DNA of 11,727 nt from Myxococcota bacterium (GTDB taxonomy: Bacteria > Myxococcota > Polyangia > GCA-2747355 > JAKLHH01). The stretch is taken from assembly GCA_022710245.1 (NCBI GenBank), contig JAKLHH010000114.1, forward strand, positions 1 to 11,727. The letters run 5' to 3'. The notes below the pieces were generated by a model. That model searched no databases. It was not told the origin of the DNA and saw nothing but the letters and a program-made list of their open reading frames with translations. The position numbers and the translations under genes are program-made. Below, in pieces: positions 4,560 to 11,554 of the stretch; the first letter of the stretch is position 1; the number at the start of each line of letters is the position of its first letter.

Positions 4560-6389
4560 ATGAGAAACCCCTGGCCGCACCTGCAGCGCGCACGCCTGCA
4601 GCGCGCACGCCTGCGGTGCACGCTCCTCGTTGTAGCCATGAGCTTGCTGGGCGCTCGAAGTGTGATGGGGGCGTGCACCGGATCAGGGGTCGCCTGGAAC
4701 TGTACGGCCGGAAGCTCGATCGCCAACGTCAACGCTGCGGTCGCGAGCTCGGCTGACGGCGCCGTCATCTCGATGGCGGCGGGCTCCTATGTGTGGGGCA
4801 GCAGCCTCTCGTTCTCCACCGCGAAGTCCACGACCATCCGCTGCGCCACTGTTCGTGGCTGCACCGTGACCATGAGCGGCCCACTGTGGCAGTGGAACAA
4901 CTGGGGGACAACGAACAAGCTGTATCGGATCTCCGGCTTCGTGTTCAACAGCGTAGGCGCGTACTTCATCTGGCTCTATGGGACGGGCTCAGCTGCCGCG
5001 ACGATGACGCAGCTGCGCTTCGACAACAACACGCTCAACGCCGGGTCCAGCAGCTCCGACATCATCACCTTCGGCGAGACAACCGGGGTCAAGACCACGA
5101 TCTACGGCGTCGTCGACCACAACATCTTCCACACGAGCTCGGGGAACTCGCGGTGGATCGTCAACTACGCGCAGGCGGGAGCGGGGACCTGGCCCGTGGG
5201 CCGCATCGGGACCGCGAGCAATCTGTTCATCGAGGACAACACCTTCGATGACCAGTCCATGGTGAACGCCGGCAGCGCAGCGCTGGACACCGACGGTGGC
5301 CCGCACACCTGGGTCATCCGTCACAACACCTTCACCAACGCGCGCATCGAGCACCATGGGTATTACTGGTCGTTCCCCGGCCCAGCCAGCTCCGAGGTCT
5401 ACGAGAACTCCTTCGAGCAGACCAGCGGCGTGGTGCTGGATGGCACATACTCGATCAAGCACCAGGGGTCGGGGGAGTGGATCGTGTTCAACAACAAGGT
5501 CAAACCGGGATCCGGCAAGGGTTCCCCGATCATCTTCCAGAACTATCGCTCGTTCTATGACAGCGCCAATCTGTGCGACGGGACGCGGACCGAGGACGGG
5601 AACCGCGCTCCGCTCGCGACGTATCGCGGGTACCCGTGCAATCGTCAACCGGGGCGCAACGCAGCCCATGAGTTGCGGCCGATGTACTTCTGGAACAACA
5701 GGTGGTCGGACAATTCGACGATCGCGCCGGTCCTGTCGTGCGGCGACCAGCCGGGGGTGCCGAACCACTGCGCCCTGCACATCGTCGAGAACCGCGACTA
5801 CTACGTTGGCGGGGTGACCACGCAGACCTCTCCGACCTCGCCGTTCAGCGGCGCGTCGGGGATGGGGTTCGGCACGCTGGCGAACCGTCCGACGACCTGC
5901 ACCACGGGGTCCGAAGCTGGCGGCGGTGTCGGCTACTGGGCCACGGATACGAGCACACTCTATCGCTGTTCTGCGGCGAACACCTGGGTGGCCCACTACA
6001 AGCCGTACACCTATCCGCATCCGCTCGTGTCCGGCAGCACCCCGCCCAAACCGGACGGCGGTGTCCCCAAGCCGGACGGCTCGTCGCCGGATGGTGGCGC
6101 TCCGTTCAAGGACAGCCAGGTGGTCACCAGAGACAGCGTGGCGCTCGTCGATCGGGCGGTGAGCCGAGACGCCGCGGGGGCCGGCGATGGAGCCTCACCA
6201 GGGGATCGCCCGGCGGTGGACAGCGCCGTCGACGGTCGCGGTGGCCAGCCTTCCGGCGGCGGCAATGGGTGTGGGTGCACGGTTGGTAAGGCGGGAGCGG
6301 GCTCGGCGTCGTGGCTCGCGGTGCTGCTCCTACTGGTGGCGCTCGTCATCCGTGCGCGTGAAGCTCCCCGCGTGAAGCCTCGCCGGTAG
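4560..6389 (+). CDS. Right-handed parallel beta-helix protein with MYXO-CTERM anchor
   Basis: 609 residues. The signal peptide has an unusually long basic n-region with LQRAR twice, then TLLVVAMSLLGA and a likely cut near G37/A38. Mature residues ~38-490 carry many beta-helix coils with Asn-rich turns: RFDNNTLN, VDHNIFH, IEDNTFDD, IRHNTFTNA, VYENSFEQ, VFNNKV and FWNNRWSDN. This is the pectate-lyase-like fold used by polysaccharide lyases and surface adhesins; no catalytic set was identified, so enzymatic activity is only possible. A Pro/Asp/Gly linker (KPDGGVPKPDGSSPDGG) leads to residues ~570-609: GCGCTVGKAGAGS, hydrophobic WLAVLLLLVALVI and a basic end. That is the MYXO-CTERM (TIGR03901-like) sorting tail, whose Cys is thought to be processed by a myxosortase for surface anchoring. 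The gene appears by eye less GC-rich at third positions than the regulator downstream. A fragment of a paralogue lies just upstream on the other strand. Confidence 0.88.
   Translation: MRNPWPHLQRARLQRARLRCTLLVVAMSLLGARSVMGACTGSGVAWNCTAGSSIANVNAAVASSADGAVISMAAGSYVWGSSLSFSTAKSTTIRCATVRGCTVTMSGPLWQWNNWGTTNKLYRISGFVFNSVGAYFIWLYGTGSAAATMTQLRFDNNTLNAGSSSSDIITFGETTGVKTTIYGVVDHNIFHTSSGNSRWIVNYAQAGAGTWPVGRIGTASNLFIEDNTFDDQSMVNAGSAALDTDGGPHTWVIRHNTFTNARIEHHGYYWSFPGPASSEVYENSFEQTSGVVLDGTYSIKHQGSGEWIVFNNKVKPGSGKGSPIIFQNYRSFYDSANLCDGTRTEDGNRAPLATYRGYPCNRQPGRNAAHELRPMYFWNNRWSDNSTIAPVLSCGDQPGVPNHCALHIVENRDYYVGGVTTQTSPTSPFSGASGMGFGTLANRPTTCTTGSEAGGGVGYWATDTSTLYRCSAANTWVAHYKPYTYPHPLVSGSTPPKPDGGVPKPDGSSPDGGAPFKDSQVVTRDSVALVDRAVSRDAAGAGDGASPGDRPAVDSAVDGRGGQPSGGGNGCGCTVGKAGAGSASWLAVLLLLVALVIRAREAPRVKPRR
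4581..4610 (+). repeat. 15-bp exact tandem duplication in the signal-peptide coding region
   Basis: CTGCAGCGCGCACGC occurs twice head to tail (4581-4595 and 4596-4610), encoding LQRAR-LQRAR, followed by CTGCG as a third partial start. It lengthens the positively charged n-region by five residues without changing frame. The two copies are identical, so the event is recent or maintained. Confidence 0.9.
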
Positions 6390-6390
6390 T

Positions 6391-6429
6391 CGGTCGGAGG
6401 CTCCACGCGGTCAGTCTGCTTCCCGACCG
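6391..6429. terminator. Possible terminator hairpin after the beta-helix gene
   Basis: CGGTCGG (6391-6397), one base after the TAG stop, pairs exactly with CCGACCG (6423-6429) across a 25-nt loop; an alternative GGTCAG/CTGACC pairing overlaps it. No T-tract follows. It is suggestive only. Confidence 0.3.
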
Positions 6430-6523
6430 CTGACCTCTGGCCGTTCCCCTGTCCCACTCCGGGCTGCAGACCCGCGGGCTGAGCCCCGGCCGCGGCGCCG
6501 GCTCGCTCCTGCGCACCACCCCG

Positions 6524-6551
6524 CTTACGCTCCCCGCCGGGGACCGGTAAG
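6524..6551 (+). promoter_or_regulatory. Hairpin abutting the regulator start codon and covering its ribosome site
   Basis: CTTAC (6524-6528) pairs with GTAAG (6547-6551), and TCCCC (6531-6535) pairs with GGGGA (6539-6543) around a GCC loop, with a small internal loop between. GGGGA is the only Shine-Dalgarno-like sequence for the ATG at 6552, eight bases away. Folding would hide it, so translation of the regulator may be restrained. The pairing is seen; its effect is inferred. Confidence 0.35.
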
Positions 6552-9500
6552 ATGCCGGCGATGGGCGCGCTGACTCGCGCGGGGCTCCTCGCCGGACGCT
6601 ATCAGATCCTCGGCCCGCTGGCCGAGGGTGGGCAGGCTCGCGTGCACCACGCGCGCGACACCCTCCTCGGCGACGAGGTGGTGATCAAGGCGCTCAGGCC
6701 CGGCGAGGAGGACGCCCTCCGTCGCGAGCTCGCCGTGCTCGGGAGGCTGCGGCACCCGAACCTGGTCGCTGTCGTCGACCTGCTGCTGGTCGAGGGGGAG
6801 CGGCTCCTGGTGCAGAGCTACGCGCCAGGCCCCGACCTGGTGCGCTGGGCGCGAGAGGAGCCGGGGCCGGCCCGCGTGGCGCTCGGAGCAGCCGCCGCGC
6901 TCCGCGCGCTCGCGCACCTCCACCGTCGCGGGATCGTCCACCGCGACGTGAAGCCCGCTCACCTCCGCGTCGGTCCCGGTCTGATCGGCGCGCTGCCGGC
7001 CGTGCGCCTCGTCGACCTCGGCCTGGCGGCCCAGTCCCCGGAGCCTGGCGCCTCGGGGACCGCGGGCTACATGGCGCCCGAGGTGCTCGCCGGCGAGCCC
7101 GCGACGCCAGCGGCCGACCTCTACAGCCTCGGCGTCGTCCTCGGTGAGGCGCTGGGCGGCGAGCCCGGGCTCGCGCCACACGGCGTGCCCGATCGCTGGC
7201 TCCCGCCGCTGCCGGGAGCGCCGGGGCTCCGCGAGGTGATCCGCGACCTCCTGGCGCCGCGCCCCGCGGACCGTCCCGGCGCGCGCGCGCTGCTGGCGGC
7301 GCTCGCCGAGGTGGCGGGGCGTCCTCTCGAGCTCTCCGCGCTGGAGCTGCGGGGGGCCTACGCGCCGCAGCCACCGCTGGTCGGACGTGAGGCGGCGCTG
7401 GCGCGGATCGACGAGGCGCTCGAGGTGGTGCGCGCCGGCGCCTCGCGCGCGCTGCAGCTCACGGGCTGCGGCAAGACCGCGCTGGCCCGCGAGGCCGTGC
7501 TCCGCGGCCGGCTCGCCGGGCTGCAGACGATCTCGCACAGCGGGCTCCCCCTGCTCGCCCCGGCCGGCGAGGCCGAGGCGCCGGAGCGTCTGGCCACCCG
7601 CCTCGTCGACGCGCTCCTCGAGCGCGGCTCCACGACGCCGCTGCTCCTCGAGCGCGGCTCCACGACGCCGCTGCTCCTCGAGCGCGGCTCCATGACGCCG
7701 GTGCTCCTCGACCTGGACGGCGCGGCGGGCCATCCGCTCGCGACAGCGCTGGTCGTCCAGCTGGGATCGCTCGTCGCACGCGGCGCGGTCGGCTCGCTCC
7801 TGATGCTCTGGTCGGGCGAGCTCCCCGCCGGCACGGAGGGCTTCGCGGAGCTCCCGCTGCCGCCGCTCGGGCCGGCCGCCTCGCTCGCCCTGGTGCACGG
7901 CATGACGGAGCAAGACGACGTCCCCTGGGCGGCGGAGGCGCACGTCCAGAGCGGCGGGGACCCACGGCTGCTCGCCCCGCTCGTACGCGCGCAGCTGGAG
8001 GCTGGCCTCCCCGATCGCCTGGTGCCGCCGCCGCCGCGGCTGGAGCTCGCGGCCCGCCGCCTCGCCGGCCTCACGCCCGGCGAGCGCGCCGCGCTGGCGG
8101 TGCTGGCCTGCTCGCCGCGGCCGCTCGGGGAGCGTGAGCTCGCGGAGGTGGCCGAGGGGGCGGCGGGCGTGCTCCCGGCGCTGGTGGCGCGCGGGCTGGT
8201 GCTCGTCGACGAGCGCGGCTGCACGCCGGCCGACGTGCACGTCAGGCGCGCGGCGCTGCCGGAGCTGGAGGCCGAGCGCCGTCGCCTCCATGGCCGCCTG
8301 GCGCGGCTGGCCGAGGCGGTCCGTCCGCCGATCCCGGCCGTGCTCGGCCACCACCTCCTCGAGGCCGGCGAGGTGCCGGGCGCGGTCGCCGCGCTCCTCG
8401 CCGCGCCGGACCCCGACGAGCGTGACCTGGAGCGCGCCGCGGGGGACCTTGGCGCGGGGGAGCCGTTGCGGCTCCCGCTGCTCGGCGCGCTCGCCCGGCG
8501 GGCGCGGGCGCGGGGTGAGCTGGAGCGCGCGCTGGCCCTGGCGGCGGCGGTCACGGCAGAGCAGCCAGCCGAGGGGACCCTCCTCGAGGCGGAGCTCCTC
8601 GTCGACGCGGGGCGTCCGGCGGCGGCGCTGGAGGCCCTGGCGCGCAGGCAGCCGGAGAGCCCGCCGGACCGTGACGACGACGACGCGGGACGTCCGGCGG
8701 CCCTGGCGCGCGAGCAGCCGGAGAGCCCAGCGGACCGTGACGACCCGCGCCGGGCGCTCCTCGGCGCGCGCGCCCACTTCCTCGTCGGCGACCACGCGGC
8801 CGCGGTGCTCGCGGCGCGCGGCGCGCTGGAGCAGGAGCTGGAGGTCAGGCTGCGCGCGCAGCTCTGCAACCTCGCCGGGCTGGCGCTCACCTATCGCGGC
8901 GAGGTGGGCGCGGGGCTTGAGCTGCTGCGCGAGGCGGAGAGGCTCGCCGCCGGCGCCGGCGATCGCGAGACCCGCGCCAGGGCGCTGAGCTCGCTCGGCA
9001 TCGCGCTCGAGCGCAGGGGCGAGCTCGGAGAGGCCGCGCGGGCGCTGGGCGAGGCGAGCTCGCTCGGGCGTGTCCTCGGCGATCTGCGCCTCGCGGCCGG
9101 CTGCACGCTGAACCTGGGGACCATCGCGCACCGCCGGCTCGAGCTCGGCGACGCGCTCGAGCACTACCGGGCTGCCGGCGCCCTCGCCCGGCGTGGTCGG
9201 CTCGGCGCGACCGCCGGCTGGGCCGTCGCCAACGAGGCCAACCTCCTCCTCCTCTGCGGGGAGCACGAGCAGGCGGACCGCTTGCTGCGGGAGGCCGAGG
9301 CGATCGCCGGCGCGGCGGGCGCGACCGCGCAGCTCGGCCACGTCCACCTCTACCGCGCCGAGCTCCTCCTCGCGCGGGGCGACCCGTCCGGCGCGCAGGA
9401 GGCGGTCGTCCGCGCGCGGGGCTGCTTCGGGGAGGCGGACACGGCGGGGCGCGACGCGGCCGACCTCCTCGAGGGAGAGCTGCTGGTGAGGAGCCCGGTG

Positions 9501-11498
9501 CCCGGGGCGGCGGCGGCCGCTGGTCGCCTGGCTGCCGCGCTCTGTGCCCGGATGCCCTGGGACGGGCCGGACCGCTGGCGCGCGCACCTCCTCGCCGGCC
9601 AGGCCGCGCTCGCCGCCGCGCCGCCCGATCACGCGGCCGCCGCTCGTCACCTCCAGCTCGCGCTGGCGCTGGCCGGGCAGGGCGGGGGCGCCGACCGCGC
9701 CTTCGAGCTGCACGCGCTGCTGGCCGCCTGCGCGGCGGCGCTGGGCTCGCCCGAGGAGGCCTCGCTCCACGCCGGTCGCTGCCTGAAGCTCCTCGACGAG
9801 CTCCGCCGCCGGGTGCCGCCGGCGAGCCGCGAGGCGTTCGACCGCCGGGCCGAGGTGCGGGGCGCCCGCGCCTGCGCCAGCCAGGTGCCGCGCGCGATCA
9901 CCGCCGACGAGCCCTCGGCCGCCGAGCTGGCGCGCGTCCTCGAGATCAACAAGGACCTGAACCAGCCGCTCCCCGCCGATCGGCTGCTCGAGCGGATCCT
10001 CGACGGGGCGGTGGAGCTGACCGGCGCCGAGCGCGGCTTCGTGCTGCTGCGGCAGGGCAGCGAGCGGCTGGCCGTCGCCGCCTCGCGGAACATCGACGGC
10101 GAGGCCGTCCGCCGCGGCATGGACAAGTTCAGCAAGTCGATCGCTCAGCAGGCCATCGAGGAGGATTCCCCGGTGATCGCCGCCGACGCGCTGGAGGACG
10201 AGCGCTTCCGCGCGCGGCTGAGCGTGCACGGCCTGCGCCTGCGCGCGGTGCTCTGCGTGCCGCTCCGCGTGCGCGGCGAGGTGCGCGGCGCGCTCTACGT
10301 CGACAACCGGTTCCACGCCGACGCCTTCCGGCCGGGGCACGCGCGGCTGATGCAGGCGTTCGCGGAGCAGGCCGGGATCGCGCTGGAGAACGCGCGGCTC
10401 CTCGGCGAGGCGGCCGAGCAGCGTGAGGCGCTGGCGGCGGCCAAGGCCGAGGCCGAGGCGCTGGCGCGGGAGCTGGAGTCGCAGGTGGCGCGGCAGTCGC
10501 AGGAGCTCTCCGAGATCGCGGTGCGCCTCCGCGCGCAGGAGGAGGAGCTGATCCGCCGCTACAGCGCGGCGCGCATCGTCGGCCGCTCCAAGCCGATCCG
10601 CGAGCTCTTCCTCAAGCTCGACCGCGTCGCCGAGGGCGACGTCCCGGTCTTCATCCACGGCGAGAGCGGCACCGGGAAGGAGCTGGTCGCCCGCGCCATC
10701 CACTACACCGGGCCGCGCCGCGATCACCCCTTCGTCACCCTGAACTGCGGCGCGGTGCCGCCGAGCCTGCTGGAGAGCGAGCTCTTCGGCCACGCGCGCG
10801 GCGCCTTCACCGGCGCGCTGCGCGATCGGCCGGGGCTCTTCGAGGTGGCTGGCGCCGGCACCTTGCTCCTCGACGAGGTCGGCGACATGCCGGCCGAGAT
10901 GCAGGTGAAGCTCCTCCGCATCCTGCAGGAGGCCACCTTCCGCCGCGTCGGCGAGGAGCAGGAGCGCCAGAGCCGCTGCCGCGTCCTCTCGGCGAGCCAC
11001 CAGCGCCTCGCCGATCTGGTCGCCGACGGCCGCTTCCGCGAGGACCTCTTCTATCGCCTGAACGTGATCGAGCTCGCGGTGCCGCCGCTCCGCGAGCGCG
11101 GCGAGGACATCCCGCTCCTCGTCGAGCACATCCTCGCCGCGGCGAAGAAGCGCGTCACCGTGGCGCCGCGCGCGCTGGCGGCGCTCCTCGACTACCGCTG
11201 GCCGGGCAACGTGCGGCAGCTGGAGAACGAGCTGCAGCGGGCGATCCTCCTCTGCGACTCGCGGATCGACCTCGAGCACCTCAGCATCCCCACGTCCCGG
11301 GCGGCCGCGCGCGAGCCGCGCGTCCGGCCGCAGGGCCTGGCCGAGGCGCTGCGCGAGCACGAGCGCCGGCTGATCGAGGCGGCGCTCGCCGAGGCGGAGG
11401 GGAACGTCAGCGCGGCGGCGGCGCGGCTCGGGGTCCACCGCGTGGCGCTGCACCGCAAGCTGCGGGGGCTGGGGATCGTGCGGGGCAAGCAGCGCTGA
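6552..11498 (+). CDS. Giant Ser/Thr kinase-ATPase-TPR-GAF-sigma-54 activator fusion
   Basis: 1648 residues, predicted cytoplasmic sigma-54-dependent activator with fused sensors. Residues ~17-256 are a protein-kinase fold: lysine K46, helix-C E59, HRD 130-132, DLG 155-157, APE 175-177. The glycine loop is degraded (LAEGGQARV) and the catalytic-loop Asn is His137. Residues ~275-480 are a STAND/AAA_16-like ATPase (LVGREAALARIDEAL, a shortened Walker A TGCGKT at 304-309, Walker B-like PVLLDLDGA at 383-391). Residues ~640-1085 are TPR-like helical repeats. Residues ~1124-1284 are a GAF domain (GAERGFVLLRQG, LRAVLCVPLRVRGEVRGALY), then a coiled coil to ~1335. Residues ~1340-1570 are the AAA+ output, intact: GESGTGKE 1370-1377, GAFTGA 1417-1422, DE 1441-1442, RFRED 1494-1498, WPGNVRQLENE 1550-1560. 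A Fis-type HTH closes it (GNVSAAAARLGVHRVALHRK). The same domain order is known in Myxococcota. Targets are unknown, and no -24/-12 site was found in the window. Confidence 0.92.
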   Translation: MPAMGALTRAGLLAGRYQILGPLAEGGQARVHHARDTLLGDEVVIKALRPGEEDALRRELAVLGRLRHPNLVAVVDLLLVEGERLLVQSYAPGPDLVRWAREEPGPARVALGAAAALRALAHLHRRGIVHRDVKPAHLRVGPGLIGALPAVRLVDLGLAAQSPEPGASGTAGYMAPEVLAGEPATPAADLYSLGVVLGEALGGEPGLAPHGVPDRWLPPLPGAPGLREVIRDLLAPRPADRPGARALLAALAEVAGRPLELSALELRGAYAPQPPLVGREAALARIDEALEVVRAGASRALQLTGCGKTALAREAVLRGRLAGLQTISHSGLPLLAPAGEAEAPERLATRLVDALLERGSTTPLLLERGSTTPLLLERGSMTPVLLDLDGAAGHPLATALVVQLGSLVARGAVGSLLMLWSGELPAGTEGFAELPLPPLGPAASLALVHGMTEQDDVPWAAEAHVQSGGDPRLLAPLVRAQLEAGLPDRLVPPPPRLELAARRLAGLTPGERAALAVLACSPRPLGERELAEVAEGAAGVLPALVARGLVLVDERGCTPADVHVRRAALPELEAERRRLHGRLARLAEAVRPPIPAVLGHHLLEAGEVPGAVAALLAAPDPDERDLERAAGDLGAGEPLRLPLLGALARRARARGELERALALAAAVTAEQPAEGTLLEAELLVDAGRPAAALEALARRQPESPPDRDDDDAGRPAALAREQPESPADRDDPRRALLGARAHFLVGDHAAAVLAARGALEQELEVRLRAQLCNLAGLALTYRGEVGAGLELLREAERLAAGAGDRETRARALSSLGIALERRGELGEAARALGEASSLGRVLGDLRLAAGCTLNLGTIAHRRLELGDALEHYRAAGALARRGRLGATAGWAVANEANLLLLCGEHEQADRLLREAEAIAGAAGATAQLGHVHLYRAELLLARGDPSGAQEAVVRARGCFGEADTAGRDAADLLEGELLVRSPVPGAAAAAGRLAAALCARMPWDGPDRWRAHLLAGQAALAAAPPDHAAAARHLQLALALAGQGGGADRAFELHALLAACAAALGSPEEASLHAGRCLKLLDELRRRVPPASREAFDRRAEVRGARACASQVPRAITADEPSAAELARVLEINKDLNQPLPADRLLERILDGAVELTGAERGFVLLRQGSERLAVAASRNIDGEAVRRGMDKFSKSIAQQAIEEDSPVIAADALEDERFRARLSVHGLRLRAVLCVPLRVRGEVRGALYVDNRFHADAFRPGHARLMQAFAEQAGIALENARLLGEAAEQREALAAAKAEAEALARELESQVARQSQELSEIAVRLRAQEEELIRRYSAARIVGRSKPIRELFLKLDRVAEGDVPVFIHGESGTGKELVARAIHYTGPRRDHPFVTLNCGAVPPSLLESELFGHARGAFTGALRDRPGLFEVAGAGTLLLDEVGDMPAEMQVKLLRILQEATFRRVGEEQERQSRCRVLSASHQRLADLVADGRFREDLFYRLNVIELAVPPLRERGEDIPLLVEHILAAAKKRVTVAPRALAALLDYRWPGNVRQLENELQRAILLCDSRIDLEHLSIPTSRAAAREPRVRPQGLAEALREHERRLIEAALAEAEGNVSAAAARLGVHRVALHRKLRGLGIVRGKQR
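7614..7703 (+). repeat. Three tandem 30-bp in-frame repeats inside the ATPase domain
   Basis: Units 7614-7643, 7644-7673 and 7674-7703 each encode LLERGS(T/M)TP(L/V). Units 1 and 2 are identical; unit 3 differs at two bases, and CTCCTCGA of a fourth begins at 7704. Copy number changes would add or remove 10 residues without frameshift. The array lies just before the Walker B-like strand, and unit 3 probably represents the original sequence, because it runs into VLLDLDG. Confidence 0.93.
8604..8747 (+). repeat. Imperfect in-frame duplication inside the helical-repeat region
   Basis: Residues 685-710 (8604-8681) and 711-732 (8682-8747) share DAGRPAA, LAR-x-QPESP and DRDD. The second copy lacks four residues (ALEA). 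The DNA is also closely similar (for example GCAGCCGGAGAGCCC in the first copy against the same 15 bases in the second), so this is a fairly recent duplication. It inserts an acidic, Pro-containing, probably flexible loop between helical repeats. Confidence 0.85.
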
Positions 11499-11516
11499 GC
11501 CGCTCGGGGAGCGCTG
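11490..11516. terminator. Weak hairpin over the stop of the regulator
   Basis: CAGCGCT (11490-11496) pairs with AGCGCTG (11510-11516) around a 13-nt loop, with the TGA stop at 11496-11498. It sits in the 56-nt gap between convergent genes, where termination is expected, but has no T-tract and overlaps coding sequence. Nothing else was recognised in this gap. Confidence 0.25.
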
Positions 11517-11554
11517 GTCGCAGGGGGAGGGGCGCGGAGCGAAGGGCCTTCAGG

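Noticed and set aside
6398..6551. Promoter for the giant regulator
   Set aside because: The gap contains several GC-rich partial palindromes but no -35/-10 or -24/-12 pair I could defend.
7614..7703. Possible CRISPR-like array
   Set aside because: The 30-bp units are directly adjacent with no spacers and lie in frame inside a conserved coding domain.
10984..11010. Sensor I of the sigma-54 domain reading SASHQ instead of the common AATN
   Set aside because: NtrC itself has ATHQ at this place, so this is normal family variation.
6525..11453. A 1642-codon open frame on the minus strand opposite the giant regulator
   Set aside because: It is exactly antisense to a gene with many conserved motifs, its translation is Arg/Ala/Gln/Glu-rich without recognisable domains, and very GC-rich codon use on one strand routinely leaves such stop-free frames opposite.
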